The notes beneath the pieces were generated by a model. The model had not been told where the DNA came from. It saw only the letters and a list, made by a program, of their open reading frames with translations, and did no database searches. Positions 16,191 through 24,765 of a stretch of 49,581 bases of DNA are shown piece by piece (the stretch's first letter is position 1; every line of letters begins with the position of its first letter). The position numbers and the translations under genes are program-made. This stretch comes from Microbacterium sp. MYb72 (lineage in GTDB: Bacteria > Actinomycetota > Actinomycetes > Actinomycetales > Microbacteriaceae): positions 1 through 49,581 of the forward strand of contig NZ_PCOT01000031.1 in assembly GCF_002979415.1 (NCBI RefSeq), read 5' to 3'.

Positions 16191-17354
16191 TCACACGTCG
16201 TAGTCGACCACGACGCGGTCGCTCGTGGGGTGGGACTGGCAGGTGAGGACGTAGCCGCGTTCGAGCTCGTCCGGCTCCAGGGCGTAGTTCTCGGTCATGG
16301 TCACACTGCCCTCGATGACCCGCGCGCGGCACGTGCCGCAGACGCCGCCCGCACACGCGAACGGGGCGTCGGGGCGCACCCGGAGCGCGGCGTTCAGCAC
16401 GGACTCGTGCGCGTCGACGGGGCTCTCCACCGTCGACGAGACGCCGTCGAGGTTCACCTCGATGCGGAACGTCTTCTCACCCTTGCGCACCTCGACAGGG
16501 CGCGCGGTGCGCAGCGGCTCGTCGCCGGTCGTGAACAGCTCGAAGCGGATGTGCTCGCGGGCCACCCCGACATCCGCGAGCACCTCGCGGCACAGGTCGA
16601 CGAGAGACAGCGGGCCGCACAGGAACCACTCGTCCACATCGGTCGGATCGATGAGCACCCGCAGGATCGTCCGCAGCTTCTCCTCGTCGATGCGGCCGGA
16701 CAGCACCGGCGCCGTGCGCTGCTCGCGCGAGAGCACGTGGTGCAGCGTGAGCCGGGTGGGGTAGCGGTCCTTGAGGTCGGCCAGGTCCTCCAGGAACATC
16801 ACGTCGAGCGTCGACCGGTTCGTGTAGAGCAGCGTGAAGCGCGAGGTCTCCGAGCGCGTGAGCACGGTGTGCGCGAGGGCCATGAGGGGCGTGATGCCGG
16901 AGCCAGCCGCGATCCCGACGATGTGGCGGTGGTCGAGGTCATCGAGACCCGAGGTGAAGGTCCCCTGCGGGCTCATCACGTCGATGCGGAACCCCGGATG
17001 CAGCCCGGTCTGCGCCCAGGTCGAGAACAGCCCGCCCTCGTCGCGCTTGACGGCGACGCTGAGGCGCGTGGGCTGCCCTGCGCCCCTGTGCTCCGGCGCG
17101 CGGCACAGCGAGTACGAGCGCCGCACCTCGACGCCGTCGAGGGTCGTCCTGAGCGCCACGTACTGGCCGGGCAGGTGGTCATAGTCGTCGGCGAGCTCGG
17201 CGGGCACGGCGAACGTGACCTCGACCGCATCGTCGGTGAGGGGACGCACGTCCTCCACGGTGAGCGTGTGAAAGCGAGCGCGCGTGCGCTCGCCGGAGAC
17301 GCCGCGCGAGGGGGCGGATGCCGGAGCGGTGTGAGCGGAGGCGAACAGCGACAT
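16191..17354 (-). CDS. paaE: PaaE, phenylacetyl-CoA epoxidase reductase
   Basis: A 387-residue flavin/iron-sulfur reductase that passes electrons from NADPH to the PaaAC oxygenase. An FAD-binding domain (RRSYSLCRAP) is followed by the NAD(P) domain (GIAAGSGITPLMALAHTVL) and a C-terminal plant-type [2Fe-2S] ferredoxin domain with Cys in FACAGGVCGTC and the distant VLTCQSHP. About 40 N-terminal residues before RFHTLTV are low complexity and Ala/Pro-rich. ATG 17354 overlaps the paaD stop codon (ATGA), which fixes the start. Confidence 0.95.
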   Translation of the reverse strand: MSLFASAHTAPASAPSRGVSGERTRARFHTLTVEDVRPLTDDAVEVTFAVPAELADDYDHLPGQYVALRTTLDGVEVRRSYSLCRAPEHRGAGQPTRLSVAVKRDEGGLFSTWAQTGLHPGFRIDVMSPQGTFTSGLDDLDHRHIVGIAAGSGITPLMALAHTVLTRSETSRFTLLYTNRSTLDVMFLEDLADLKDRYPTRLTLHHVLSREQRTAPVLSGRIDEEKLRTILRVLIDPTDVDEWFLCGPLSLVDLCREVLADVGVAREHIRFELFTTGDEPLRTARPVEVRKGEKTFRIEVNLDGVSSTVESPVDAHESVLNAALRVRPDAPFACAGGVCGTCRARVIEGSVTMTENYALEPDELERGYVLTCQSHPTSDRVVVDYDV

Positions 17355-17881
17355 CAGTGCACCTTGAAATGGTCGAAGGGCTCGAGGCACGCACGGCACT
17401 CGAACAGCGCCTTGCAGGAGGTCGAGCCGAAGTGGGAGACTTCACGCGTGTCCAGCGATCCGCATCGCGGGCAGCGGACGCTGAGGGCGAGCCGGATGGG
17501 ACCGGTCGACACGGCGGCGCGGCCGGAGGGCGGGGCGATGCCGTACTCCGTCAGCTTCCGCTTGCCGGCATCCGACATCCAGTCCGTGGTCCAGGCGGGG
17601 GAGAGCACGAGCCGCACGTCGACCTCCGCGTACCCCGCGGCGGTGAGAGCGAGGATCACGTCGTCGCGGATCGCGTCCATCGCGGGGCAGCCGCTGTAGG
17701 TGGGCGTGATGTCGACGCGCACGACGCCTCCGTCGACCTCGACGGCACGCAGCACGCCGAGGTCCTCGATGGTGAGCACCGGCACCTCCGGGTCGGCGAC
17801 GGATGCCGCGATCCGCCACGCGTCGTGCTCCCGGCCGTCGAGCGAGGGCGCCTGTGTCCGGGCCTCGCCCGCGGTCACCAT
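17354..17881 (-). CDS. paaD: PaaD, epoxidase maturation factor (DUF59)
   Basis: A 175-residue protein. The first part is a DUF59/MIP18 domain (ASVADPEVPVLTIEDLGVL, TPTYSGCPAM), the family that delivers Fe-S clusters. The C-terminal part carries four cysteines (CPRCGS ... CKALFECRAC) forming a metal site typical of PaaD. It is needed for assembly or repair of the epoxidase or its reductase rather than catalysis. The start ATG 17881 overlaps the end of paaC by 7 bases; the end overlaps paaE by 4. Confidence 0.93.
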   Translation of the reverse strand: MVTAGEARTQAPSLDGREHDAWRIAASVADPEVPVLTIEDLGVLRAVEVDGGVVRVDITPTYSGCPAMDAIRDDVILALTAAGYAEVDVRLVLSPAWTTDWMSDAGKRKLTEYGIAPPSGRAAVSTGPIRLALSVRCPRCGSLDTREVSHFGSTSCKALFECRACLEPFDHFKVH

Positions 17882-18708
17882 GTCGCCCCCGGGTGCCGGC
17901 GGGCGAGCACCTGCATCTCCGCGAGGAGGTGGCCGAGCGGGGTCGCGTGGGCTCCGTGCCTGCCGCCGGCAGACGATGCGGCGACGGCGGGCGTCGACAG
18001 CTCCGCCTCGGCGAAGACGGTGTCGATGACCCCGTCGACACCGGCGCGCAGCGACGATGGACGCACCGCGGCGTCTCCGAGGCGGTCGATCAGGGGCTCG
18101 TCGCGGAACAGCTCCTCGACGTAGGGCCAGACGTCGCCGAACGCGCGGACGATCCTGGTCCGCGACTCCTCCGTGCCACCGGCCAGACGCAGCACCCACT
18201 GCACGGCGTGGTCGCGGTGGTAGTCGACCTCCTTGAGCGCCTTCTCGGCGATCGCGGCGAAGGTCTCGTCGGTGCTTCCGCGCAGCGCGGAGTAGAGCTC
18301 GAACATGTAGGTCGCGACGATGAACTGCCTCGCGATGGTCTGTGCGAAGTCGCCGTTCGGCTGCTCGACGATCCAGGCGCAGCGGAACTCCGGCTCGTCG
18401 CGGAAGTAGGCCAGGTCGTCTTCGCTGCGGCCGTCGACGGATCCGGCGTAGCGCAGCAGCGAGCGGGCGTGGCCGAGCAGATCGAGGGCGATGTTGCCGA
18501 GGGCCACGTCCTCCTCCAGCTCGGGGGCGTTCGAGATCCAGGCGCCCAGCTGCTGCGAGAGGATTAGCGCGTCATCCCCGAGCCACAGGGCGTACTCGGC
18601 GATGTCGGCGGATGCCGCGATCGCCCCCGCGCCGGCGAGCTCGTCGCTCAGCCGGAGCTCGTCGACGGAGACGTCGCCGTGGACGTCGCCGTGGATGTCG
18701 TCGCTCAC
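17875..18708 (-). CDS. paaC: PaaC, phenylacetyl-CoA epoxidase structural subunit
   Basis: A 277-residue ferritin-like protein, the non-catalytic partner of PaaA. Recognisable segments are LGDDALILSQQLGAWISNAPELEEDVALGNIALDLLGHA split across residues 45-90, FIVATYMFELY and KALKEVDYHRDHAVQWVLRL. An N-terminal HGDVHGDVSVDEL tail is extra to most homologues. It overlaps paaB by 4 bases upstream and paaD by 7 bases downstream. Confidence 0.95.
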   Translation of the reverse strand: MSDDIHGDVHGDVSVDELRLSDELAGAGAIAASADIAEYALWLGDDALILSQQLGAWISNAPELEEDVALGNIALDLLGHARSLLRYAGSVDGRSEDDLAYFRDEPEFRCAWIVEQPNGDFAQTIARQFIVATYMFELYSALRGSTDETFAAIAEKALKEVDYHRDHAVQWVLRLAGGTEESRTRIVRAFGDVWPYVEELFRDEPLIDRLGDAAVRPSSLRAGVDGVIDTVFAEAELSTPAVAASSAGGRHGAHATPLGHLLAEMQVLARRHPGATW

Positions 18709-19010
18709 AGGTGCGGCACCCCCTCGGACGCCGTGTAGTACACGGCGTGGCGGTAGTTCTTGCCCGCGGGGCTCTCGAAGTACGCGCCCTTCGCGTCTGG
18801 GTCGCTCGTCGTGATCGCCTCGGCGGGCACCGCCCAGATCGACACGCCCTCACCGCGCCGCGTGTACAGGTCGCGGGCGTTGCGGATCGCCATGTCGGCA
18901 TCCGGAGCATGCAGCGAGCCCACGTGCACGTGGCTGAGTCCGCGGTTCGCGCGCACGAAGATCTCCCAGAGGGGCCAGGGTTCGCGCTCGTCGGCGCCGG
19001 GGGTCGCCAT
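18705..19010 (-). CDS. paaB: PaaB, phenylacetyl-CoA epoxidase small subunit
   Basis: A 101-residue protein with the PaaB signature WPLWEIFVRANRGLSHVHVG and DAMAIRNARDLYTRRGEGVSIW-like segment (here PDADMAIRNARDLYTRRGEG). PaaB bridges PaaAC heterodimers in the epoxidase complex. Start ATG 19010 overlaps the paaA stop (ATGA), and the stop overlaps paaC. Confidence 0.95.
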   Translation of the reverse strand: MATPGADEREPWPLWEIFVRANRGLSHVHVGSLHAPDADMAIRNARDLYTRRGEGVSIWAVPAEAITTSDPDAKGAYFESPAGKNYRHAVYYTASEGVPHL

Positions 19011-20014
19011 CACGCCGCTCCCCGACCGGTCGTCGAGCGAGCCGCAGGCGAGCCGAAACGCTGCTTGCGCGCGTACTCGGCCGCGGCCTCGCGCACCCAC
19101 GCGCCCTCCGCGTGCGCCGTGCGGCGCCGTTCGAGACGCTCGGCGTTGCAGGGTCCGTTGCCCCGGAGCACCTCGAAGAACTCGTCCCAGTCGATCTCGC
19201 CGATGTCGTACTGCCCGGTCTCGTCGTTCCAGCGCAGATCGGGGTCGGGCAGGGTGATGCCGAGGATCTCGGCCTGCGGCACGAGCATCCCCACGAAGCG
19301 CTGGCGCAGCTCGTCGTTGGAGAAGCGCTTGATCTTCCACTTCATCGACTGCGCGGAGTTGGGGGACTGGTCGTCGGGCGGTCCGAACATCGCCAGGCTC
19401 GGCCAGTACCAGCGGTTCACGGCATCCTGCGCCATCTGCCGCTGCTCCTCGGTGCCCTGCATGAGCGTCAGCAGGATCTCGAAGCCCTGCCGCTGGTGGA
19501 AGGACTCCTCCTTGCAGACGCGCACCATCGCGCGTCCGTACGGGCCGTAGGAGGCGCGGCACAGCGGCACCTGATTGCAGATCGCGGCGCCGTCGACGAG
19601 CCAGCCGATCGCGCCCATGTCGGCCCAGGTCGGGGTGGGGTAGTTGAAGATCGAGGAGTACTTGGCTCTGCCGCTGATGAGCTGGTCCATCATCTCGTCG
19701 CGGGTGATGCCGAGGGTCTGCGCGGCGGAGTAGAGGTAGAGTCCGTGGCCGGCCTCGTCCTGCACCTTCGCCATGAGGATCGCCTTGCGCTTGAGGCTCG
19801 GCGCGCGGGTGATCCAGTTGCCCTCCGGCTGCATGCCGATGATCTCGGAGTGCGCGTGCTGCGAGATCTGACGGATCAGCGTCTTGCGGTAGGCGTCGGG
19901 CATCCAGTCCCGGGGCTCGATGCGCTGCTCGTTCGCGATGAGCTCGTCGAACAGGCGCTCCTCGTCGGAGAGCTCCTCGTTCACGAGGGAGAGGTCTGCG
20001 GGGCTGGTCATCAT
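19010..20014 (-). CDS. paaA: PaaA, phenylacetyl-CoA epoxidase catalytic subunit
   Basis: A 334-residue di-iron oxygenase. The iron ligands are in the ferritin-like bundle: [17 protein letters not shown] provides an ExxH pair and [18 protein letters not shown] the second. It inserts one oxygen into the aromatic ring of phenylacetyl-CoA. It is the first gene of the operon; ATG 20014 and ATG 20011 are both possible after GAGGAG, and I report the longer. The PaaR-like operator at 20041-20062 lies between the promoter region and this start. Confidence 0.96.
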   Translation of the reverse strand: MMTSPADLSLVNEELSDEERLFDELIANEQRIEPRDWMPDAYRKTLIRQISQHAHSEIIGMQPEGNWITRAPSLKRKAILMAKVQDEAGHGLYLYSAAQTLGITRDEMMDQLISGRAKYSSIFNYPTPTWADMGAIGWLVDGAAICNQVPLCRASYGPYGRAMVRVCKEESFHQRQGFEILLTLMQGTEEQRQMAQDAVNRWYWPSLAMFGPPDDQSPNSAQSMKWKIKRFSNDELRQRFVGMLVPQAEILGITLPDPDLRWNDETGQYDIGEIDWDEFFEVLRGNGPCNAERLERRRTAHAEGAWVREAAAEYARKQRFGSPAARSTTGRGAA

Positions 20015-20040
20015 CGACTCCTCAGGGTCCGGCCTTCTTT

Positions 20041-20062
20041 ACTGACCGTTCGTTAGGTAATT
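20041..20062. promoter_or_regulatory. PaaR operator in front of paaA
   Basis: The 22 bases match the palindromic PaaR motif reported in Corynebacterium glutamicum (ACTnACCGnnCGnnCGGTnAGT) at 14 of its 16 fixed positions; mismatches are position 15 (A for C) and 21 (T for G). The site lies 27 bases upstream of the paaA start codon. Written on the opposite strand it shares TGACCG, TCG and AATT with the site between paaJ and paaR. Confidence 0.75.
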
Positions 20063-20118
20063 CTGACACGGCGCGTCGTCGCACGCAAGACAGTGCCCTC
20101 CGCCGTGCTCGGGGCCGG

Positions 20119-20230
20119 CGCTCCAGAACTCCGGAGAAACCGGAGATGCGGGAGCTGCCCCTTTCGCGCACGCGTGAGTCGAGCGGTATCCGGATGGCCG
20201 GCGCCGCCCGATCTCCGGAGTTCCGGAGCG
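20119..20230. repeat. 112-bp element bounded by 19-bp inverted repeats
   Basis: CGCTCCAGAACTCCGGAGA at 20119-20137 is the reverse complement of 20212-20230 with a single mismatch, which in a minus-strand transcript would be a G-U pair. The arms are 74 bases apart. The element lies directly after the minus-strand hypothetical gene (ends 20242) and before the paaA promoter. I see no target-site duplication and no reading frame. It may be a folded 3' UTR/terminator or a small inverted-repeat element. Confidence 0.65.
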
Positions 20231-20241
20231 GGAGGGGAGGG

Positions 20242-20661
20242 TCAGTGCGAGCGGGAGATCAGCTCCAGAAGCGCAAGGCCGTACGCCTCCGCGGGATCCG
20301 GATGCTCGAACGCCAGCGTCTCCCCGGCGATCTCGATCTCGACGAGGAAGGCGTCGCCGAGGCGGGTCAGTCGACGGAAGGTGCCGCGGAGGAGGTCGCG
20401 CAGCTGATCCTCTCGGGGCAGCCACACGGCGTCTGCGAGGGTCACGGCGTCGAGCGCCCACTCCGTCGTGCCGTTGAACGCGAGGTCGGTGCCGCTCGGG
20501 GTCTGACGCGCCTCGATCGTCATCTCGCTCACGGTGAAGATGTCGGCCTCCGCCTCGAGCTCCACCTCATCGGGCAGATCGAGCTGGAAGCGGTCTCCCT
20601 CGGCGGGGTGCCACATCAGCCCGGCCTCGCGCAGGGCGACGGCGAGCTCACGGGCGATCAT
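20242..20661 (-). CDS. Hypothetical protein, 139 residues
   Basis: An acidic, soluble protein with the conserved-looking segments LMWHPAEGDRFQLDLPD, FNGTTEWALDAVTLADAVWLPREDQLRDLL and EAYGLALLELI. Homologues with this layout are common in Microbacteriaceae, sometimes labelled as a pilus assembly CpaE-like protein, a label the sequence does not justify (no ATPase motif). Function unknown. It starts 69 bases from the divergent recQ start, and its 3' end is followed by the 112-bp inverted-repeat element. Confidence 0.75.
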   Translation of the reverse strand: MIARELAVALREAGLMWHPAEGDRFQLDLPDEVELEAEADIFTVSEMTIEARQTPSGTDLAFNGTTEWALDAVTLADAVWLPREDQLRDLLRGTFRRLTRLGDAFLVEIEIAGETLAFEHPDPAEAYGLALLELISRSH

Positions 20662-20730
20662 GGGTCAACGGTAGAGCATCGACATCTACGCGTCGCCGAC
20701 GATGTCCGCGACGTGAGGCAGAGTGGGGAC

Positions 20731-22839
20731 ATGACCTCTCCGCTCTCCGGCGACACCCGCACCGCCGCCCTCTCCGCACTGCGCGAACTGGTCGGGAGGC
20801 CGGACGCCGAGTTCCACGACGGGCAGTACGAGGCCATCGAAGCTCTGGTCGAACGTCGTCGTCGCGCGCTCGTCGTGCAGCGGACGGGGTGGGGCAAGTC
20901 GGCGGTGTACTTCGTGGCGACCCTGCTGCTGCGCCGGCAGGGCGCGGGGCCGACCGTGCTGGTGTCGCCGCTGCTGGCGCTCATGCGCGACCAGATCGCG
21001 GCCGCCGAGCGGGCGGGCGTGCGCGCGGTCGCGATCAACTCCACGAACGCGCACGAGTGGTCCGATGTGCTCGCGCAGCTCGACCGCGACGAGGTCGACG
21101 TGCTGCTGGTGTCGCCGGAGCGGCTGAACAACCCGTCCTTCCGTGAGGAGCGGCTGCCCGCGCTGGTGCGCCGCATCGGCATGCTCGTGGTCGACGAGGC
21201 GCACTGCATCAGCGACTGGGGTCACGACTTCCGCCCCGACTACCGGCGCCTGCGCGACCTCATCGCGCAGATGCCCGCCGACGTGCCGGTGCTCGCGACG
21301 ACGGCGACGGCGAACAGCCGCGTCGTCGCCGATGTGGCCGAGCAGCTCGGCACCGGCGAATCGGATGCCGAGGTGCTGACCATCCGCGGCGCCCTCGCAC
21401 GCACGTCGCTGCGGCTGGGCGTGCTGCGGCTGCCCGATTCGGCCAGTCGTCTCGCCTGGCTGCTCAGCCACCTCGACGATCTGCCCGGCTCCGGCATCAT
21501 CTACACGCTCACCGTCGCGGCGGCCGTCGACACCGCTCGACTGCTGCGCGAGCGCGGTCACGAGGTGCGCGCCTACACGGGGCAGACCGACGCCGACGAG
21601 CGCGAGGAGTCGGAGGGCATGCTCAAGCGCAACGAGGTCAAGGCGCTCGTCGCCACGAGCGCCCTCGGGATGGGCTTCGACAAGCCCGACCTCGGCTTCG
21701 TGCTGCACCTCGGAGCCCCGTCCTCTCCCGTGGCGTACTACCAGCAGGTCGGTCGCGCCGGCCGTGCGAGCGAGAGCGCTGACGTGCTGCTGCTGCCCGG
21801 CGTCGAGGACCGCGACATCTGGCACTACTTCGCCACCGCGTCGATGCCCGATCGGGAGCGCGCCGAACGGGTGATCTCCGCTCTCGGCGACAGCCCGGTC
21901 TCGACCCCGGTGCTCGAGGCGATGGTCGACATCCGGCGCACACCTCTGGAGCTCCTGCTCAAGGTGCTCGACGTCGACGGTGCGGTGCGGCGGGTGCAGG
22001 GCGGATGGGTGGCCACGGGCGAGCCGTGGATCTACGACGCCGAACGGTACGAGCGGATCGCGGCGGAGCGTGTCGCCGAGCAGCGCAGCATGCTCGACTA
22101 CGAGACGACGGCAGGCTGCCGCATGGAGTTCCTCCAGAGTGCGCTCGACGATGACACCGCGGTCCCGTGCGGACGCTGCGACAACTGCGCCGGGGCGTGG
22201 TTCCCCCGCGACATCGAGGAGCGGGCGACGGCCGCGGCATCCGAGTCCCTCGATCGGGTCGGCGTGCCGATCGAGCCACGACGAGCCTGGCCGACCGGCG
22301 CCGACCGGCTGGGCGTTCCCGTGAAGGGGCGCATCGCACCGGCCGAGCAGGCGGCCGAGGGGCGCGCGCTGGCGCGGCTCACCGATCTCGGCTGGGGAGG
22401 AGCGCTGCGAGACCTGTTCGGCGCGGGGGCCGCGGATGCCGTGGTCCCGCCGCAGCTCCTCGCCGGGTGCGTGCGCGTGCTCGCCGGGTGGGGATGGGAG
22501 CAGCGGCCGGTCGCCGTCATCGCGATGCCGTCGCGCTCCCGCCCCCAGCTGGTGGACTCCCTCGCCCGCGGCATCGCGGAGATCGGCCGGCTGCCGTACC
22601 TCGGCGAACTGGGGCTGGTCGGCGGAGGGCCGACCGGTCAGCCCGGCGGCAACAGCGCCTTCCGCGTCGCGGGGCTCTGGGAGCGGTTCAGCGCCGAGGG
22701 GCTCGACGTGCCGGACGGGCCGGTGCTGCTCGTCGACGATCAGGCCGACAGCCGCTGGACCCTCACGATCGCCGCCCGCGTGCTCCGCCAGGCCGGTGCT
22801 GCCGAGGTGCTGCCGTTCGTGCTGGCCCTGCGGGGCTGA
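20731..22839 (+). CDS. recQ: RecQ-family helicase with C-terminal phosphoribosyltransferase-like domain
   Basis: A 702-residue superfamily 2 helicase. Motif I is RTGWGKSAVYF (about residues 51-60), motif II DEAH in VVDEAHCISDWGHDFRPDYRRL near 154-175, and motif VI QQVGRAGRA near 340. A zinc-binding set (Cys in GCRMEF and PCGRCDNC, about 462-487) follows as in RecQ. The last 180 residues differ from E. coli RecQ: instead of an HRDC domain there is a phosphoribosyltransferase-like segment with GPVLLVDDQADSRWT and IAMPSRSRPQLVDSLARG, a layout seen in actinobacterial RecQ-like proteins. It probably unwinds recombination or replication intermediates; the tail may bind a nucleotide ligand. ATG 20731 matches the start of family similarity. 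Confidence 0.9.
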   Translation: MTSPLSGDTRTAALSALRELVGRPDAEFHDGQYEAIEALVERRRRALVVQRTGWGKSAVYFVATLLLRRQGAGPTVLVSPLLALMRDQIAAAERAGVRAVAINSTNAHEWSDVLAQLDRDEVDVLLVSPERLNNPSFREERLPALVRRIGMLVVDEAHCISDWGHDFRPDYRRLRDLIAQMPADVPVLATTATANSRVVADVAEQLGTGESDAEVLTIRGALARTSLRLGVLRLPDSASRLAWLLSHLDDLPGSGIIYTLTVAAAVDTARLLRERGHEVRAYTGQTDADEREESEGMLKRNEVKALVATSALGMGFDKPDLGFVLHLGAPSSPVAYYQQVGRAGRASESADVLLLPGVEDRDIWHYFATASMPDRERAERVISALGDSPVSTPVLEAMVDIRRTPLELLLKVLDVDGAVRRVQGGWVATGEPWIYDAERYERIAAERVAEQRSMLDYETTAGCRMEFLQSALDDDTAVPCGRCDNCAGAWFPRDIEERATAAASESLDRVGVPIEPRRAWPTGADRLGVPVKGRIAPAEQAAEGRALARLTDLGWGGALRDLFGAGAADAVVPPQLLAGCVRVLAGWGWEQRPVAVIAMPSRSRPQLVDSLARGIAEIGRLPYLGELGLVGGGPTGQPGGNSAFRVAGLWERFSAEGLDVPDGPVLLVDDQADSRWTLTIAARVLRQAGAAEVLPFVLALRG

Positions 22840-22936
22840 TCGGCCTGAAATGTGTCCTCGCTGAACACCGACTCAGCATCCCAGCAATCGCTGCAAGTTC
22901 GGGAAGCGCCGCCCGACGCACCTGAATTCTCTGTGC

Positions 22937-22957
22937 AGCTCCGGCCGCGCTGGAGCT
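22937..22957. terminator. Short hairpin between recQ and AIPR gene
   Basis: AGCTCC at 22937-22942 pairs with GGAGCT at 22952-22957 around a 9-base loop, between the convergent recQ and AIPR genes. The stem is short and has no T-tract, so the terminator call is weak. The surrounding 143-base gap has intermediate base composition between the two genes. Confidence 0.3.
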
Positions 22958-22982
22958 CACGCATGCCTGAAGTGGGTAGGGG

Positions 22983-24635
22983 TCAGAGGTCGGCGTCGCT
23001 CAACAGCTTCGAGACCCGTGATCCATTCTTAAAGACATTGCCAGGGTAAGCGTTAGTTGGAAAGATCTCAACAAGAGAATCAACCATGTTGCTGACATCG
23101 CCTCTGAGGTTATTTAGGTTTGCGGTCAAGTCGTGATCTGGGTCTGCCAGTGCTTTCTGGCCAATCTTCTTCATGACGAGATGAGCGATAACTCTTCGAC
23201 CGTGAACGGCGACGCCGCCTTTCACTCCATCCGACTCGCGCTCAATGTCGTCGAGGATTTCATCGACCGCGTCCGTGATTACGACAGCTCGCGAGAGTCG
23301 TAGCGGGTCAGTTGATGGATTGAATAGCGCTGAGTACGAATCAGTGAAGAGTCGTGACACTTCTCTCTTTGCTACGACGCTGTGGGACGCATTCGGTGAC
23401 GCGCATGCGAGGGCAATTGCCGCCTGCCGCAACTCGATGACTTTTGTCGGGTCCTTGCTTTTTGGCACTTCCGCCGAACGAAGCAGGTACTCGTATCCTA
23501 GAACTTGAAGTTCACGTACGAGTCGGTGCTGCTCTGGATCCAGAAAAGCGAAGTCTTGACTTGAGACCTCATTCTGCGTATTCGCGTAGCGCGTGATGCT
23601 CCGCCCGAGATCTTCCTCGGCGAGTGGTACCTCAATGCAGCGGACAAGAACGAAAGCCTTGCCAAGGTTTTCCTCTCGCTCAGTCCCAATTGCTGAACCA
23701 AGAGTGGAAACAGTCTGTGCGCCGTTCACTATGCTCGCGCTGGTCAACTTGAAATAGCCGACGTCCCTGTTCAGCAAACCGCCAGGGCCAGTCTCAATCG
23801 TATCTGCGAGGATGGTTATCCCGTTGTTGTAATAGACAAAGCGATCTGGTTTCGTCGCGATGGTCGAGAGGATTCCCTCATTTATGTCGGAGCGGGGGAT
23901 CACTACGCGAATATTCTCCGCAAAAAGGTCTGTCCCGTGTTCCTTGAACCATGATGCGATCTCGGCTGCGCTGACGCGTCCGTAAAAGATCCGCTGAGGA
24001 TCGGAAGCCTTGCCCCAATCGAGCATCTGAAGGTCGATATCAACAGAGGGGCGAATTTTCTCGGAGATCGAGTTGAAAAGTGCGGCCTGGCCGAAATGGT
24101 TGTGACCTGCCAGCGGCTCGACGTCCTGGAGGTCGTTGAGCTGCTCAAGAATCTCTTGAATCGGTAGCTCGACTTCTTCCGACGGCTCCTCGCTTGCCGT
24201 TGAAACTGTGACTAGTCTAATTCGAGCTCCGGGCGTCTTGAGTAGTTCACGGACGGCTGTCTTGGTGGTTTCTGACGCGTGTATTGGCTCTTCGTCAGAT
24301 TTCATTCCGAGAAGGGATCTCACGCCGGCGAGGAACTTCAAGACGCCACCCAGATCAATCGACCCGGTTCCATCCTGGCGCCACTTCGATTGCACCAGTA
24401 CCACGAGCTTGGCAGAGGGATCGACACCAATGGCATCGATCCCTCGATCTTCGCCGCCATCGGTAATCTCAATAATTTGAGATCCGTCTGCGAGGTTGCC
24501 GAGGACCAAATGTACTGCGTGAAGGCCGAGGAGCCGCGAAAGGTTCGCTACGTCGTCTAGTTTTGCGTTCCAGTGTTCGCTTTCGTAGAGGCCGCGAACG
24601 TGGGTCTCGATTTGGCTTACATGAAACTTGCTCAA
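22983..24635 (-). CDS. AIPR-family abortive-infection-type protein with nuclease-like N-terminus
   Basis: A 550-residue protein. The central AIPR (abortive infection phage resistance) domain is recognised by RFVYYNNGITILAD (about 265-278) and SIVNGAQTVSTL (301-312), both hallmark motifs, plus ITRYANTQNEVSSQDFAF. The N-terminus has a Mrr-like restriction endonuclease pattern, GEDRGIDAIGVD then VLVQSKW (Asp67 ... Gln82-x-Lys84), the D...QxK variant of the PD-(D/E)xK site. Start is TTG 24635, preceded by AGGAG 6 bases away. Two 60-base samples in the gene are 53-55% GC against about 77% in a recQ sample, and codon use includes many AT-ending codons, so it was probably acquired from elsewhere. 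It stands alone, without a methyltransferase or helicase partner. Confidence 0.88.
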   Translation of the reverse strand: MSKFHVSQIETHVRGLYESEHWNAKLDDVANLSRLLGLHAVHLVLGNLADGSQIIEITDGGEDRGIDAIGVDPSAKLVVLVQSKWRQDGTGSIDLGGVLKFLAGVRSLLGMKSDEEPIHASETTKTAVRELLKTPGARIRLVTVSTASEEPSEEVELPIQEILEQLNDLQDVEPLAGHNHFGQAALFNSISEKIRPSVDIDLQMLDWGKASDPQRIFYGRVSAAEIASWFKEHGTDLFAENIRVVIPRSDINEGILSTIATKPDRFVYYNNGITILADTIETGPGGLLNRDVGYFKLTSASIVNGAQTVSTLGSAIGTEREENLGKAFVLVRCIEVPLAEEDLGRSITRYANTQNEVSSQDFAFLDPEQHRLVRELQVLGYEYLLRSAEVPKSKDPTKVIELRQAAIALACASPNASHSVVAKREVSRLFTDSYSALFNPSTDPLRLSRAVVITDAVDEILDDIERESDGVKGGVAVHGRRVIAHLVMKKIGQKALADPDHDLTANLNNLRGDVSNMVDSLVEIFPTNAYPGNVFKNGSRVSKLLSDADL

Positions 24636-24693
24636 GTTCGACTCCTGACGGTTGGTTGAATCGACAGTAGCGTGTCCGAGTCAACATAGAGCG

Positions 24694-24708
24694 GAGGGTT
24701 CGTCCCTC
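24694..24708 (-). terminator. Small hairpin after paaK
   Basis: GAGGG and CCCTC at 24694-24698 and 24704-24708 pair around five bases, between the paaK stop and the AIPR start. It is too short to be certain; the whole 130-base gap is moderately AT-richer than the paa genes and must contain the AIPR promoter, which I cannot place. Confidence 0.25.
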
Positions 24709-24765
24709 TCGGGGCCTGTTCCAAATCTTGGCATAGATTGCTCCGCGCGATTCATGCCCGGCTTA

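Noticed and set aside
24691..24712. T-arm-like sequence (GGAGGGTTCGTCCCTC) near the AIPR gene, possible tRNA remnant or att site
   Set aside because: The T-loop lacks the conserved A, no other tRNA arm is present and no matching sequence is found at the other end of the low-GC segment.
22840..24765. AIPR gene as part of a transposon or genomic island with defined ends
   Set aside because: I found no transposase or integrase, no flanking inverted repeats and no target-site duplication; only base composition supports transfer.
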